NCBI GenBank assembly: GCA_002070265.1
Contig: MWCX01000085.1
Span: forward strand, 53,856 to 117,855
Origin: Bacteroidetes bacterium ADurb.Bin174
Lineage (GTDB): Bacteria; Bacteroidota; Bacteroidia; Bacteroidales; Paludibacteraceae
Direction of reading: 5' to 3'
Length of the DNA: 64,000 nucleotides
A model generated the notes under the pieces. That model saw only the letters and a list, made by a program, of their open reading frames with translations, did no database searches and was not told where the DNA came from. Below, piece by piece: positions 8,249 through 18,680 of this stretch; the first letter of the stretch is position 1; each line of letters opens with the position of its first letter. The translations under genes and the position numbers were made by a program.

Positions 8249-9451
8249 TTATAGTTCCAAATCTATGTCATGCAATTCAACCCAGGGCAATCCCTGAATA
8301 TTCAATTGTTTCATAAAAGGATCGGGATCAAATTCTTCTACATTGAAAACGCCGGGTTTGCGCCATTTCCCTTTGAAGAACATCATAGCACCTATCATGG
8401 CAGGAACGCCTGTGGTATAGCTGACACCCTGTGCGCCGGTTTCCTTGTAAGCCGCTTCATGGCTGCAATTATTATAAACATAATAAGTTCTTTCTTTGCC
8501 GTCTTTGATGCCGCGAATGCGACAACCGATGGAAGTCTGACCCGTATAATTTTCTCCCAATTCTCCGGGGTCGGGTAATACCGCTTTCAGGAACTGAATA
8601 GGAACGATTTTGCATCCATTATAATCTATCTCATCAATACGTGCCATGCCGATGTTTTGTATCACCCGTAGGTGGGTTAAGTATTCCTGACCGAAAGTCA
8701 TCCAAAAACGCGCCCGTTTCAAAGTTGGAAAGTTTTTTACCAAAGATTCCAATTCTTCATGATAGATAAGGTAAGACTCTTTGGATCCGATTTCAGGATA
8801 AGTCAGGGGTTTATGAATTTCATGCGGTTCAGTGATCACCCATTTGCCATTTTCCCAATACTTACCTTTTTGGGTAACTTCCCGGATATTGATTTCAGGA
8901 TTGAAATTGGTAGCAAAAGCTTTTCCGTGGTCGCCGGCATTACAATCCACAATATCCAGATAATGCAATTCATCAAAATGATGCTTGGCAGCATAGGCGG
9001 TAAATACACTGGTCACGCCCGGATCGAATCCGCAGCCGAGAATGGCAGTCAGACCGGCTTTTTTGAACCTGTCCTGATAAGCCCATTGCCAGCTATATTC
9101 AAATTTTGCTTCATCCTTAGGTTCGTAGTTGGCGGTATCCAAATAACTGACACCTGCTTCCAAACAAGCATCCATGATGGTTAAATCCTGATAAGGCAAA
9201 GCTACGTTAATTACCAGTTCAGGTTTGAACTCTTTGAATAATGCTACCAATTCCGGTACATTGTCCGCATCTACCTTAGCGGTTTTAATATTAACTCCGG
9301 TCCGTTTCTTTACATCGGAAGCTATCGCATCGCATTTGGATTTGGTGCGACTTGCCAACATAATCTCAGTAAACACATCGGCATTTTGAGCCACTTTGTG
9401 CGCCACTACGGTACCAACACCACCTGCGCCAATAATTAATACTTTTCCCAT
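8249..9451 (-). CDS. Carboxynorspermidine dehydrogenase / saccharopine dehydrogenase family
   Basis: 400-residue NAD(P)-dependent enzyme. The start at 9451 is chosen because MGKVLIIGAGGVG, the Rossmann dinucleotide-binding loop, begins there; an in-frame ATG at 9505 would add an unconserved leader. Further motifs are INVALPYQDLTIMDACLEAGVSYLDTANYEP, GCGFDPGVTSVFTAYAAKH and the C-terminal GVPAMIGAMMFFKGKW. This pattern is that of carboxynorspermidine (carboxyspermidine) synthase of the alternative polyamine route used by many Bacteroidota, which condenses a diamine with aspartate semialdehyde. The matching decarboxylase is not in the window. It is probably transcribed together with the chrA half gene. 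Confidence 0.85.
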   Translation of the reverse strand: MGKVLIIGAGGVGTVVAHKVAQNADVFTEIMLASRTKSKCDAIASDVKKRTGVNIKTAKVDADNVPELVALFKEFKPELVINVALPYQDLTIMDACLEAGVSYLDTANYEPKDEAKFEYSWQWAYQDRFKKAGLTAILGCGFDPGVTSVFTAYAAKHHFDELHYLDIVDCNAGDHGKAFATNFNPEINIREVTQKGKYWENGKWVITEPHEIHKPLTYPEIGSKESYLIYHEELESLVKNFPTLKRARFWMTFGQEYLTHLRVIQNIGMARIDEIDYNGCKIVPIQFLKAVLPDPGELGENYTGQTSIGCRIRGIKDGKERTYYVYNNCSHEAAYKETGAQGVSYTTGVPAMIGAMMFFKGKWRKPGVFNVEEFDPDPFMKQLNIQGLPWVELHDIDLEL

Positions 9452-9512
9452 TGTCTTAAAAAATAAAATTCTATGCAAATTTAATGGTTTTATAGCAAAC
9501 AACACAATTTAA

Positions 9513-10769
9513 TCACTTACCCCTTGATCCGTACACATCATCGGGTATAAGTGTATAAACATATTGCGGGTTCAATCCCGGTTCTTCCCTGTGAGACACA
9601 TAAATGACGGCTACCCTACTGGTGTTGGCAATTGCACGGATCATGCTGATGAATAGGGCTGCATTTTCATCATCCAGTCCTGTCGTTGGCTCATCCAAAA
9701 TTAACAAAGGCGGTTGTTTTATCAATGCCCGCACTACCATGACGATGCGTTGTTGACCGTAAGACAACTGCATAAATTTTTTATCGCGATAGGAATCACC
9801 CAATAAATTCAACCATTTGCGTGCAGTCTGTATTTGTAAATCCGTGGGTTTGATATACAAGCCAACCGAATCAACCATGCCTGAAATAATCATATGCTCT
9901 ACGCTTTCATTCCGTTTGAACTGTGCCAGCATGGGAGGCGTAAAATAACCGATATGCCTTTTTATATCCCAAATGCTTTCTCCGCTTCCTTTTTTACGTC
10001 CGAATAGTGTGATGTCTTGTCCGTATCCCTTAGGATTATCGCCGACAATCATGCTCAAAAGGGAGCTTTTCCCGGAACCGATAGGACCGGTCAGTTGCCA
10101 AAATTCACCCTGACGGATTGTCCAGGAAATGCCGTTCAGCACCTTTTTTTCGCCATAACTCAAAGAAACATTCTTAAGGCTGATCAGGGGATTTGCCACC
10201 GGCTCTGAATTGTGTAAGCAATAAGGTAATTCAAATGATTGCTGCCGGATATTATCAGTCTGATGTTTTTGGGTAAAGTCTTCTTTCCTAACAACTGACC
10301 GAATCTTACCAAACTCATCCAATACTACTATCGTATGAATAAAATCCAGTATATCGGCTTTTCGATAAAATATTTGAATAAAAAGAGTTTCGTTTGCAAT
10401 AAGAGATAATTGCTCAATGATGTAAGCACGCGTTTCTTTGTCAACACTTGCAAAGATATCATCCAATACTAAGAAATCCGGTTTTTGACTGATTAAATAT
10501 CGCAGCAAAGATTTCCTTTGCTGACCGCTCGACATGCTATGCAAAGGGCTGTTGTTGTCGGAACGAACAACAAAATAATCATGTTTCAATTCTCTGTCAA
10601 TGAATTTATCTATGGTTATTTTTGAAAACAACTCCCCGCTCTTCCCTTCCAAATCAACCAAATCTTTCAGCAAAAGATTATTGAATATATCATCTATAAG
10701 AGATAAGAAATCGAATTTATTTTGAAGATAAATACCAATATGCGGCATTGTATATTCTGATGTTTTCAT
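9513..10769 (-). CDS. Tandem ABC ATPase protein, ModF-like, with degenerate first domain
   Basis: 418-residue soluble protein with two ABC ATPase halves, resembling ModF/PhrA proteins of unclear role. The second half is complete: Walker A GPIGSGKSSLLS (~residue 231), signature LSYGQQRIVMV, Walker B LLILDEPTTGLD (~351) and a switch histidine in YVSHREE. The first half keeps a signature-like MSSGQQRKSLLR and FLVLDDIFASVD but has no Walker A, because the N-terminal segment that should carry it is short and unmatched. No membrane partner is adjacent. The start at 10769 is the only reasonable one seen. A weak TACTTTTG box is at 10835-10828. Confidence 0.8.
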   Translation of the reverse strand: MKTSEYTMPHIGIYLQNKFDFLSLIDDIFNNLLLKDLVDLEGKSGELFSKITIDKFIDRELKHDYFVVRSDNNSPLHSMSSGQQRKSLLRYLISQKPDFLVLDDIFASVDKETRAYIIEQLSLIANETLFIQIFYRKADILDFIHTIVVLDEFGKIRSVVRKEDFTQKHQTDNIRQQSFELPYCLHNSEPVANPLISLKNVSLSYGEKKVLNGISWTIRQGEFWQLTGPIGSGKSSLLSMIVGDNPKGYGQDITLFGRKKGSGESIWDIKRHIGYFTPPMLAQFKRNESVEHMIISGMVDSVGLYIKPTDLQIQTARKWLNLLGDSYRDKKFMQLSYGQQRIVMVVRALIKQPPLLILDEPTTGLDDENAALFISMIRAIANTSRVAVIYVSHREEPGLNPQYVYTLIPDDVYGSRGK

Positions 10770-11048
10770 TGTTCAATTCGATGCAACAACTGCAATTACA
10801 ACTCCTGATTTGTATGTTTACGACGGACAAAAGTATATTGAAATTTTTGAATGCTAAAACAAAAAAAGGGGGTGTTTCATAAGTAAAGATGTCTCCGGAT
10901 TCTGATGTGTGCTTTTACTGGTGTGACCGACCTCGTCCGATGAGCCGAAAAATAAGTGAAAACAGCGTTAAAAATCGTCCTTGTTTGAGCGAGGAACGAG
11001 CGAGTTTGGACGATTTAGCTGTTTGAGCGCTAATTTTTCGAGCAAGGC

Positions 11049-11106
11049 GGGCGCAGTCTTGACTTTTTTTTGTTTCGTTTTTTTGTGTCAAGACAAAAAA
11101 ATGAAG
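11049..11106 (+). repeat. 58-bp dispersed repeat, copy 1
   Basis: Begins GGGCGCAGTCTTGA, continues through T-rich TTTGTTTCGTTTTTTTG and ends TCAAGACAAAAAAATGAAG. It contains an inner dyad TCTTGA...TCAAGA. A second copy lies inverted at 30963-31020 with only about four differences over 58 bp. Both copies sit in intergenic DNA. Sequences of this kind recur in Bacteroidota genomes (recollection, not checked here). Confidence 0.75.
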
Positions 11107-11136
11107 ATAGGTGACGAGATCTTTGGATCTTTTTTT

Positions 11137-11171
11137 AAAAAAAAAGGCTGTCTCGTTTTTTTGAGACAGCC
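11137..11171 (-). terminator. Rho-independent terminator of the beta-barrel gene
   Basis: A perfect 9-bp stem (GGCTGTCTC at 11146-11154, GAGACAGCC at 11163-11171) with an 8-nt loop is followed on the minus strand by a run of nine T (11145-11137). It lies 26 bp after the stop of the minus-strand gene at 11197. The stem sequence equals the mobile-element end GAGACAGCC, so the terminator may derive from such an element. Confidence 0.75.
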
Positions 11172-11196
11172 CTTCAATTATACTAAACATTCTTTC

Positions 11197-12072
11197 TTAG
11201 AAGAAAAAACTCACGCTTAAACTTGTAATGGGTACATTAGCAATCGTCAATGCAGTATTTCCCGGAGAAACCAAGACTTCTTTAGTTGTTACTTGGTTAA
11301 CATCCCAAAATTCAACAATTTCTGTTTGTTTAGCTCCCTTTAGACCACGGGCTTCTAATGCAATTTCACCACCTATCGCAATATTCTTGGTGATAAAGAA
11401 ATCAACACCCACAATACCTCTTAGTCCATACTCGAAATTATTGCCCGGTTTGCCCGGTCCTCCTGTAGTTTTAGTATAGAGCGTTCTTTCAGGAGCAGCA
11501 AGGTTGATACCACCATTCATAGCAGTTGCTGATGGAAATGTATTTACGTCAGTGATGGGGTTACCGTATTGGTAAGTATTTTTCTCATTCGAGAAGCCGA
11601 AAAAAACTTCAGCACCAACATAACCTTGTACACGTGTTTTACCAATGCGTTTTTCTACACCACCGGCAAATTCATACAAAGATTCTCTTTGCTTCCAAAC
11701 ATCCACTGTCTTGGCATTCGGATCACCGGCGAGGACTTTTACATCATCGTTAATGTAATAGTAGTTGTTAAAATTATTAGTACCAACGGTTAGTCTTCCT
11801 CTTATCGCAAAATCATCTTCCAAGAAATATTTTCCCATAATGTCTTGTCTGAAAGATTGGAAGTCAGGTGATACAGCAGGAACACCACCATCAAAGCTTA
11901 CCAGGTCTGCTGCGTAGTCCAAAAACGGAGCTGCGTCAATGACCAAAGCAAAATCTCCGGCTTTTGGCAATAATTCCTTGACATCCTTTTTTTGTTTACC
12001 TTCTGTGCCCTGAGAAAACGTTGAAAAAGCAACGAAACTGCTCAGTGCAATTAATAAAAATATTCTCTTCAT
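11197..12072 (-). CDS. Outer-membrane beta-barrel protein of unknown function
   Basis: 291 residues. A signal peptide is clear (MKRIFLLIALSSFVAFSTFSQ). The mature part alternates short amphipathic strands (FAIRGRLTVGTNNF, RVQGYVGAEVFFGFS, FEYGLRGIVGVDFFITKNIAIGGEIALEARG) and ends in SLSVSFFF, a terminal phenylalanine strand as used for barrel assembly by the BAM machinery. No enzyme motif is recognised. It lies 30 bp downstream of a lipoprotein gene and is followed by a strong terminator, so the two form a small envelope operon. Confidence 0.7.
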   Translation of the reverse strand: MKRIFLLIALSSFVAFSTFSQGTEGKQKKDVKELLPKAGDFALVIDAAPFLDYAADLVSFDGGVPAVSPDFQSFRQDIMGKYFLEDDFAIRGRLTVGTNNFNNYYYINDDVKVLAGDPNAKTVDVWKQRESLYEFAGGVEKRIGKTRVQGYVGAEVFFGFSNEKNTYQYGNPITDVNTFPSATAMNGGINLAAPERTLYTKTTGGPGKPGNNFEYGLRGIVGVDFFITKNIAIGGEIALEARGLKGAKQTEIVEFWDVNQVTTKEVLVSPGNTALTIANVPITSLSVSFFF

Positions 12073-12102
12073 AATTTTTATTTTAATCTATTGATAAATC
12101 TA

Positions 12103-12960
12103 TTAGCGGGTTAGCAATATTGATTTTACATCATCCTTTGTAAATCCTGCCATTAAGTTATAATTTGAAAATGCTGCAGGGATGGTATAGAGTGCATAAG
12201 TATCATCTGGATCCCCAAGCTTCTTTACAGGTAATATTACCGCTGCCCTTATATTAAAGGGAAGTGTGTTGGTAGCTTCTGTAAGTGGAGGACATAAGTG
12301 TTCAATTACAAGTTTTCCGGCGGTTCCAACATTTACCGTAAATACTTTGTCATTCTCAGTTTTTAGATCGTTTTTAGAAATGGTCACGATTACTTCTGTA
12401 TTTGCAGGTATTTCAACCTTAGTAGCAGTATTTTCATCCCTGGTATATTCAAGCTTCGTTTCAAACTTACCTGTTTCTGTCCAATTAAGAACTGTAGAAA
12501 CTGCTGCTCCTGCTGCATAAGTAAAGTTTTTAATGTAGGTGAAGTTTTCTTGAACTGCTATAGTTTGCGCTCCTGCTACTGCATATGTTTTCTTACTACT
12601 TGATGAAGATTGAACTTCATCGGTTATAAATTCCTCACATGCAATTTTGTAAGTTACGGCAGCAGCAATAGCGGGTAAAGTAATCGTGTACTCACCATTT
12701 TTACCAACTTTCGCTTCAGCCGCGAATGTTCCGGTGGTACCCGTGATACCAAAATCGGCGTAATCAATTGTAAACTTAATTTTTGTTCCTTCAGGAGCAA
12801 ATTTTAACTCAGGGTCTGTCAGGTCTGTGTTGGCAAAAGCAATTCCATTAACAGTTGCTTTACCCAAAGAAGCAGTTGTAACAGGCTCTGTTACTTCGTA
12901 AGGGCTGCATGCTGAAAGAGCAAAAGCAGCAATGATCGAGAAGAATAAGATTTTTTTCAT
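12103..12960 (-). CDS. Predicted lipoprotein of unknown function
   Basis: 285 residues with a lipoprotein signal (MKKILFFSIIAAFALSAC, lipobox LSAC, lipidated Cys18). The mature chain is rich in beta strands, Thr and Ala, with a Ser-rich linker QSSSSSKK near residue 120. No known domain is recognised; it may be built of one or two Ig-like folds. It precedes the outer-membrane beta-barrel gene by 30 bp, so the two products may act together at the outer membrane (inference). A TAACTTTG box lies about 140 bp upstream. Confidence 0.65.
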   Translation of the reverse strand: MKKILFFSIIAAFALSACSPYEVTEPVTTASLGKATVNGIAFANTDLTDPELKFAPEGTKIKFTIDYADFGITGTTGTFAAEAKVGKNGEYTITLPAIAAAVTYKIACEEFITDEVQSSSSSKKTYAVAGAQTIAVQENFTYIKNFTYAAGAAVSTVLNWTETGKFETKLEYTRDENTATKVEIPANTEVIVTISKNDLKTENDKVFTVNVGTAGKLVIEHLCPPLTEATNTLPFNIRAAVILPVKKLGDPDDTYALYTIPAAFSNYNLMAGFTKDDVKSILLTR

Positions 12961-13100
12961 AAACTGTTTTTTTTGAAGTTAATTTTTTGATATTAATTCT
13001 CAATTGACGCTAATCTGTGATTTTTGTGACAAGCACATTTAGCTTTTTATAAATTTTAACTAAATTTTACAAAAATCAATGAAAAATAAATTGATTGCCG

Positions 13101-13108
13101 CAAAGTTA
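13101..13108 (-). promoter_or_regulatory. -7 box TAACTTTG for the lipoprotein/barrel operon
   Basis: The plus strand reads CAAAGTTA, a full match to the complement of TAnnTTTG. It would give a 5' leader of about 135 nt. No clear -33 element. Confidence 0.35.
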
Positions 13109-13164
13109 GAAAAAAATAAGTTTATTAAAAAATTTCAGTATCAATTTAAATTTTTTCTAATTTT

Positions 13165-13287
13165 GGCGGTGTCTTATAAGCGCCCACTGCTGCGTTACTT
13201 TCGATATTCGGGCTCAGTGTTTTGCATTTAGACACTTCTAAGGCACTTGCGGTTTTTTGTTTGAATATTTACTTTTGAGATAACCCC
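13165..13287 (+). mobile_element. MITE-like element, 123-bp copy
   Basis: Starts GGCGGTGTCTTATAAG and ends CTTTTGAGATAACCCC; the ends are imperfect inverted repeats of each other. Inside are the family words CTGCTGCGTTACTTTCGAT and TTGCATTTAGACACTTCTAA. The copy at 42659-42786 (inverted) matches it along its whole length. No reading frame for a transposase. No clean target duplication was found. Confidence 0.75.
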
Positions 13288-13441
13288 ATATAATTTAACT
13301 AACTGCACTTACCATAAACGAAAAGATCAAAGCTATATTGTTTCCTGTCCAATTGCGCTGTTCAAAAAAATATATCATCCTTCCTCTTGCAATTCTCGAC
13401 AATTGCACTTAGTTTTGTACTCCATTAAAAATTACAACCCC

Positions 13442-14644
13442 ATGAGGCAAGATCCATATATCAAAAAGATGTTATTCCCTGAAGAAGCTCTCTTACGGGA
13501 AATTGACCGCCAACCACGTCTTTCGATCGGATTAGCTTGTGAGAATCCCAGGATTGAAACCAGATTGGCTTTGACACCGGAGGGAGTCTCCATCGTTGTT
13601 GAAGAGGGACACACAGTATTGGTAGAGCGCGGAGCCGGACTGCCAATGTCGTACACCGACTTGCAATACAGTGAAGCCGGCGCGGTTATCGTTGACAGTA
13701 AAGCAGAAGTTTTCGGTGCCGATATCGTACTAAAAATCACACCTCCCACCTTAGAGGAGCTTGCACTGATGAAAAACGGAAAATCTATTTTTTCCATGCT
13801 GCAACTTTCTTATTTGTCGGCAGAAAGCATCAAACTGATGATGTCGAAAAAATTAAATGCTATTGCTTATGAGTTGATCAAGGATAGTCAAAAGGCTTTT
13901 CCCGTTGTGAACACAATCGCAGAAATAGAGGGGAGCACAGCCATAGCCGTAGCCTCTGAATTGATGAGTAACGCTGCAGGTGGAAAAGGAATTTTATTAG
14001 GTGGCATAGCCGGCATATCGCCTACTGAAATATTGATTCTCGGTGCCGGATTAGCCGGTTCGGTAGCCGCACGCAATGCTTTGGCATTAGGTGCGCAAGT
14101 CAAAATATTCGACCATGACGTTAATAAATTAAGAAAGATACAGCATTATCTCGGACAGCAAGTTTTCACGTCGGTTATTCATCCTTCGGTATTGTTTAAA
14201 GCGTTGACTACCGCAGATGCCGTCATCGGTAATTTAAGGTACATCAACGACTCCGAACCGTTTATGGTGGCAGAAGAATTGGTTAAGACCATGAAGCCCG
14301 GAGCCATCATCATCGATTTGAGCGTAGATCAAGGCGGGTGCTTTGAAACCTCAACTTGCCGAACCATTGACGATCCGACATTTGAAAAATATGGTGTTAT
14401 CCATTATTGCGTGCCTAATATCTCTGCCAGGGTGGCACGCACCGGGTCCATGGCATTGAGCAATATCTTTGCACCCATGCTTTTGAAAATCGGAAACTCC
14501 GGCAATGTAAAACAAGCTATCCTCGAAAGTTCCGGATTCAGAAACGGCGTATATGTGTATGGCGGTATTTTAGTCAATCGTTTGATAGCGTCCTTTTTCG
14601 GTTTGAAAGCTGATGACATCGGGTTGTTTTTAACGGGCTATTAA
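13442..14644 (+). CDS. ald: Alanine dehydrogenase
   Basis: 400-residue protein of the alanine dehydrogenase/transhydrogenase family, which interconverts L-alanine and pyruvate with NAD. Seen: the N-terminal substrate domain (RLALTPEGVSIVVEEGHTVLVERGAG), the Rossmann loop ILGAGLAGSVAARNALALGAQVKIFDHD, and IIDLSVDQGGCFETS with VPNISARVARTGSMALSN near the C-terminus, all typical. The ATG at 13442 is chosen because an upstream in-frame ATG (13403) would place a TAGTTTTG -7 box (13420-13427) inside the gene. It is separated by 19 bp from rel downstream, so co-transcription is likely. Confidence 0.92.
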   Translation: MRQDPYIKKMLFPEEALLREIDRQPRLSIGLACENPRIETRLALTPEGVSIVVEEGHTVLVERGAGLPMSYTDLQYSEAGAVIVDSKAEVFGADIVLKITPPTLEELALMKNGKSIFSMLQLSYLSAESIKLMMSKKLNAIAYELIKDSQKAFPVVNTIAEIEGSTAIAVASELMSNAAGGKGILLGGIAGISPTEILILGAGLAGSVAARNALALGAQVKIFDHDVNKLRKIQHYLGQQVFTSVIHPSVLFKALTTADAVIGNLRYINDSEPFMVAEELVKTMKPGAIIIDLSVDQGGCFETSTCRTIDDPTFEKYGVIHYCVPNISARVARTGSMALSNIFAPMLLKIGNSGNVKQAILESSGFRNGVYVYGGILVNRLIASFFGLKADDIGLFLTGY

Positions 14645-14663
14645 TTTTTTCTGCTGACACATT

Positions 14664-16910
14664 ATGTCCTCACAAACAGTTAAGTATACTATTGAGCAAG
14701 AAGAAGAAATGGTTCAACAAGAGTTCGATGCCTTGTTGAACGATTATCTCAATTCATCACACCGCAAAAAAGTAGAAATTATTACGAAAGCATTCAACTT
14801 TGCCAAGAATGCACATAAAGGCATTCGTCGCCGCTCCGGTGAACCTTACATCATGCATCCATTGGCGGTAGCCCGTATTGTTTCAAGCGAAATAGGCATG
14901 GGATCAACCTCTATTTGCGCAGCACTTTTGCATGATGTGGTGGAAGATACGGACTATACGGTGGAGGATATTGAGAATCTCTTTGGTACTAAAATAGCGC
15001 TGATAGTAGAAGGTTTGACAAAAATATCGGGTGGCGTTTTTGCCGAACAGGTTTCTGCACAAGCTGAAAACTTCAGAAAATTAATCCTGACCATGTCGGA
15101 GGATATCCGTGTCATTCTTATCAAAATAGCTGACCGGTTGCACAATATGCGGACATTAAGCTCCATGCCTCCGGCAAAGCAATATCAGATTGCCGGCGAA
15201 ACACAGTATATTTATGCACCCCTTGCCCATCGTTTGGGATTATTCCGGATCAAAAACGAACTTGAGAACCTCAGCTTCAAATACGACCATCCTGAAACTT
15301 ATGCCAAAATTGAAAAAAGATTGGCGGAAGATGAGGTTGCCCGCAATCATTTCTATGAAAAATTTACGGCTCCCATCAGCGAGAAGCTTGAAAAACAGGG
15401 GTGGACTTTCCGCTATAAAGCGAGGATAAAGACTGTGTATTCCGTCTGGAAAAAGATGAACACCCACAACATTCCTTTTGAAGATGTGTACGATATCTTA
15501 GCACTGAGGATAGTTTTTACTCCCAGGGAGGGCATGACCGAAAAAGACCAATGCTGGATGCTGTACTCTACCATCACAGAGATATACAAACCGCATCCGC
15601 AGCGTATCCGCGACTGGGTGAGTAACCCAAAAGCCAATGGATACGAGGCTTTACACCTTACGGTGATGGCACCCGGCGGCAGATGGGTAGAAATTCAAAT
15701 CAGGAGCGAAAGAATGAACGACATTGCTGAAAAGGGATTGGCTGCTCACTGGAAATATAAAACCGGTGATAATGATGAGTCGGAATTGGACAAATGGATG
15801 AAAACCATCAAGGAGTTGTTGGAAAATCCGGAACCGAATGCCATTGACTTCATTGATACGTTTAAGTTAAACCTGTTTGCTTCCGAAATATTTGTCTTCA
15901 CCCCCAAGGGTGATATTAAAACCATTCCGCAAGGTTCTACTGCCCTCGATTTTGCTTTTGCCATTCACTCCGATATCGGTGAACATTGTATAGGCGCTAA
16001 GGTAAATAACAAATTAGTACCGTTGAGTCATACCCTGCAAAGCGGCGATCAGGTTGAAATCATCACGTCGAAAAAGCAAGTTCCGCAACCTGAGTGGATT
16101 GACTATGTTACGACTGCCCGCGCCAAAGCCAAGTTAAGGGCAATATTCAGGCGTGAGGAAAAGGCTGAAATTGCAGCCGGACAGAAAAAAATTGAAGCAG
16201 CATTGGCAGCCATCAACCTACCACCCGAAAACTCCAATTATGTCAAAATCCTGAATCATTACAAAATAAGCACACGCAACGCATTATATATACAGGCTGC
16301 CAGAGGAAACCTGAATCTGGAAGATATTTCCAAAGTTATCTTTAAGCCTAAATCACAAAATGTATTTGCCAAACTTATCAAAATCCCTTTTACCAGTGAC
16401 AAACAAAAAGAAGAAACCATCGAGTTAGTTCCTGCAACACGTGTCAATCGAGGAAAAACCTTCAAGTTATCGGAAGAAAATGTCGGTAAAACATATAAGT
16501 TCGCCGAATGCTGCAAACCCATTCCGGGGGATGATGTGTTGGGCTACGTAGATGAAAATGAAATCGTCATTGTGCATAAACGACAATGTTCTGTTGCAGC
16601 TAAATTAAAATCCAGTTTCGGCAAAAACATCATTTCGGTCAAATGGACTTTTCACAAGGGTTTGGTTTTCAAAGAAGTGCTGGAGATCAGGGGTATTGAC
16701 AAAAAAGGTGTGCTGATGGAAATTTTACGGGTTATCTCTGAGCAACATGGAGTTAATATCAGTAAAATTGATGTCGAAACAAAAGCGGGTATTTTCGTAG
16801 GGATTTTCCATATCAGTGTCCGCGACAAACAAGAAATCGAAAGTCTGCGCAAAAACATCAACAAAATAAAAGAAGTAAATTCAACGCAAAGGATACAGAT
16901 TCAAGGGTGA
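14664..16910 (+). CDS. rel: Bifunctional (p)ppGpp synthetase/hydrolase, Rel/SpoT family
   Basis: 748-residue long RSH enzyme. The hydrolase HD domain has AALLHDVVEDTDYT and RLHNMRTLSSMP (residues ~90-170). The synthetase domain has NPKANGYEALHLTV and VEIQIRSERMNDIAEKGLAAHWKYK (~315-370). Next come a TGS domain (FVFTPKGDIKTIPQGSTALDFAFAIHSDIG, ~410-440), a zinc-finger-like region with AECCKPIPGDDVLGY (~613-628), and a C-terminal ACT domain ending at residue 748. The hydrolase motifs are intact, so it should both make and degrade the alarmone, as in Bacteroidota with a single long RSH. It follows alanine dehydrogenase and precedes guaB, linking amino-acid state and GTP supply. Confidence 0.96.
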   Translation: MSSQTVKYTIEQEEEMVQQEFDALLNDYLNSSHRKKVEIITKAFNFAKNAHKGIRRRSGEPYIMHPLAVARIVSSEIGMGSTSICAALLHDVVEDTDYTVEDIENLFGTKIALIVEGLTKISGGVFAEQVSAQAENFRKLILTMSEDIRVILIKIADRLHNMRTLSSMPPAKQYQIAGETQYIYAPLAHRLGLFRIKNELENLSFKYDHPETYAKIEKRLAEDEVARNHFYEKFTAPISEKLEKQGWTFRYKARIKTVYSVWKKMNTHNIPFEDVYDILALRIVFTPREGMTEKDQCWMLYSTITEIYKPHPQRIRDWVSNPKANGYEALHLTVMAPGGRWVEIQIRSERMNDIAEKGLAAHWKYKTGDNDESELDKWMKTIKELLENPEPNAIDFIDTFKLNLFASEIFVFTPKGDIKTIPQGSTALDFAFAIHSDIGEHCIGAKVNNKLVPLSHTLQSGDQVEIITSKKQVPQPEWIDYVTTARAKAKLRAIFRREEKAEIAAGQKKIEAALAAINLPPENSNYVKILNHYKISTRNALYIQAARGNLNLEDISKVIFKPKSQNVFAKLIKIPFTSDKQKEETIELVPATRVNRGKTFKLSEENVGKTYKFAECCKPIPGDDVLGYVDENEIVIVHKRQCSVAAKLKSSFGKNIISVKWTFHKGLVFKEVLEIRGIDKKGVLMEILRVISEQHGVNISKIDVETKAGIFVGIFHISVRDKQEIESLRKNINKIKEVNSTQRIQIQG

Positions 16911-16917
16911 TGTTTAC

Positions 16918-17034
16918 GGGTAGGGACGATGATGGTTACGGGTAGAGACGATGATGGTTGCGGGTAGAGACAGGGCATGCCCTGTCTCTACCTGACCGAA
17001 CCCTGTCTCTACCCTACCGAACCCTGCCTCTACC
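16918..17034. repeat. Tandem GGGTAGAGAC repeats around a 30-bp perfect palindrome
   Basis: On the left, three related blocks (GGGTAGGGACGATGATGGTT type, about 23 bp each). In the centre, a perfect palindrome at 16963-16992 whose arm is GGTAGAGACAGGGCA. On the right, two more blocks CCCTGTCTCTACC and CCCTGCCTCTACC spaced about 21 bp. The right blocks are the complement of the left ones, so the whole segment can fold as one long hairpin between rel and guaB. It could act as a bidirectional transcription barrier or be a REP-like mobile repeat; no T-run follows the palindrome. Confidence 0.7.
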
Positions 17035-17071
17035 TAAAAAACCACCATTTTAAATATTCACAAAAAATATA

Positions 17072-17079
17072 TACATTTG
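17072..17079 (+). promoter_or_regulatory. -7 box TACATTTG for guaB
   Basis: Full TAnnTTTG match 70 bp before the guaB ATG, after the palindromic repeat, which suggests that guaB has its own promoter. Confidence 0.45.
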
Positions 17080-17130
17080 CATGCAATATTTTTTCATAGC
17101 AACCAGCGACCATTTACAGTCGGATATTAA

Positions 17131-18624
<1,494 letters not shown>

Positions 18625-18680
18625 AAAAACATTAAAAAATCAATCATTTTACAACATATATAGTTAGTTTGCGTTAAATT

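Larger units (their letters stand above)
10770..11196. other. Gene-free region of repeats and a terminator
   Basis: It holds an element-like end GGGGGTGTTTCATAAG at 10868-10883, a GC-richer stretch with inverted words (GATTTTTAACGCTG-like and cgtcc/ggacg segments, 10930-11030), a 58-bp dispersed repeat at 11049-11106 and a terminator hairpin at 11137-11171. Short open frames here are read through repeats and are not credible genes. Confidence 0.6.
12961..13441. other. Divergent intergenic region with one mobile-element copy
   Basis: Very AT-rich. It holds a minus-strand promoter box (13101-13108), the element at 13165-13287 and a plus-strand TAGTTTTG box (13420-13427) before alanine dehydrogenase. 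Nothing else coding or RNA-like was seen. Confidence 0.6.

Noticed and set aside
10915-11220. Small frames on both strands across 10915-11220
   Set aside because: They run through the 58-bp repeat and the terminator hairpin and overlap one another antisense; composition is low-complexity.
13150-13300. Target-site duplication at the 13165-13287 element
   Set aside because: TAATTT occurs on both sides but not flush with the ends, and in AT-rich DNA this is expected by chance.
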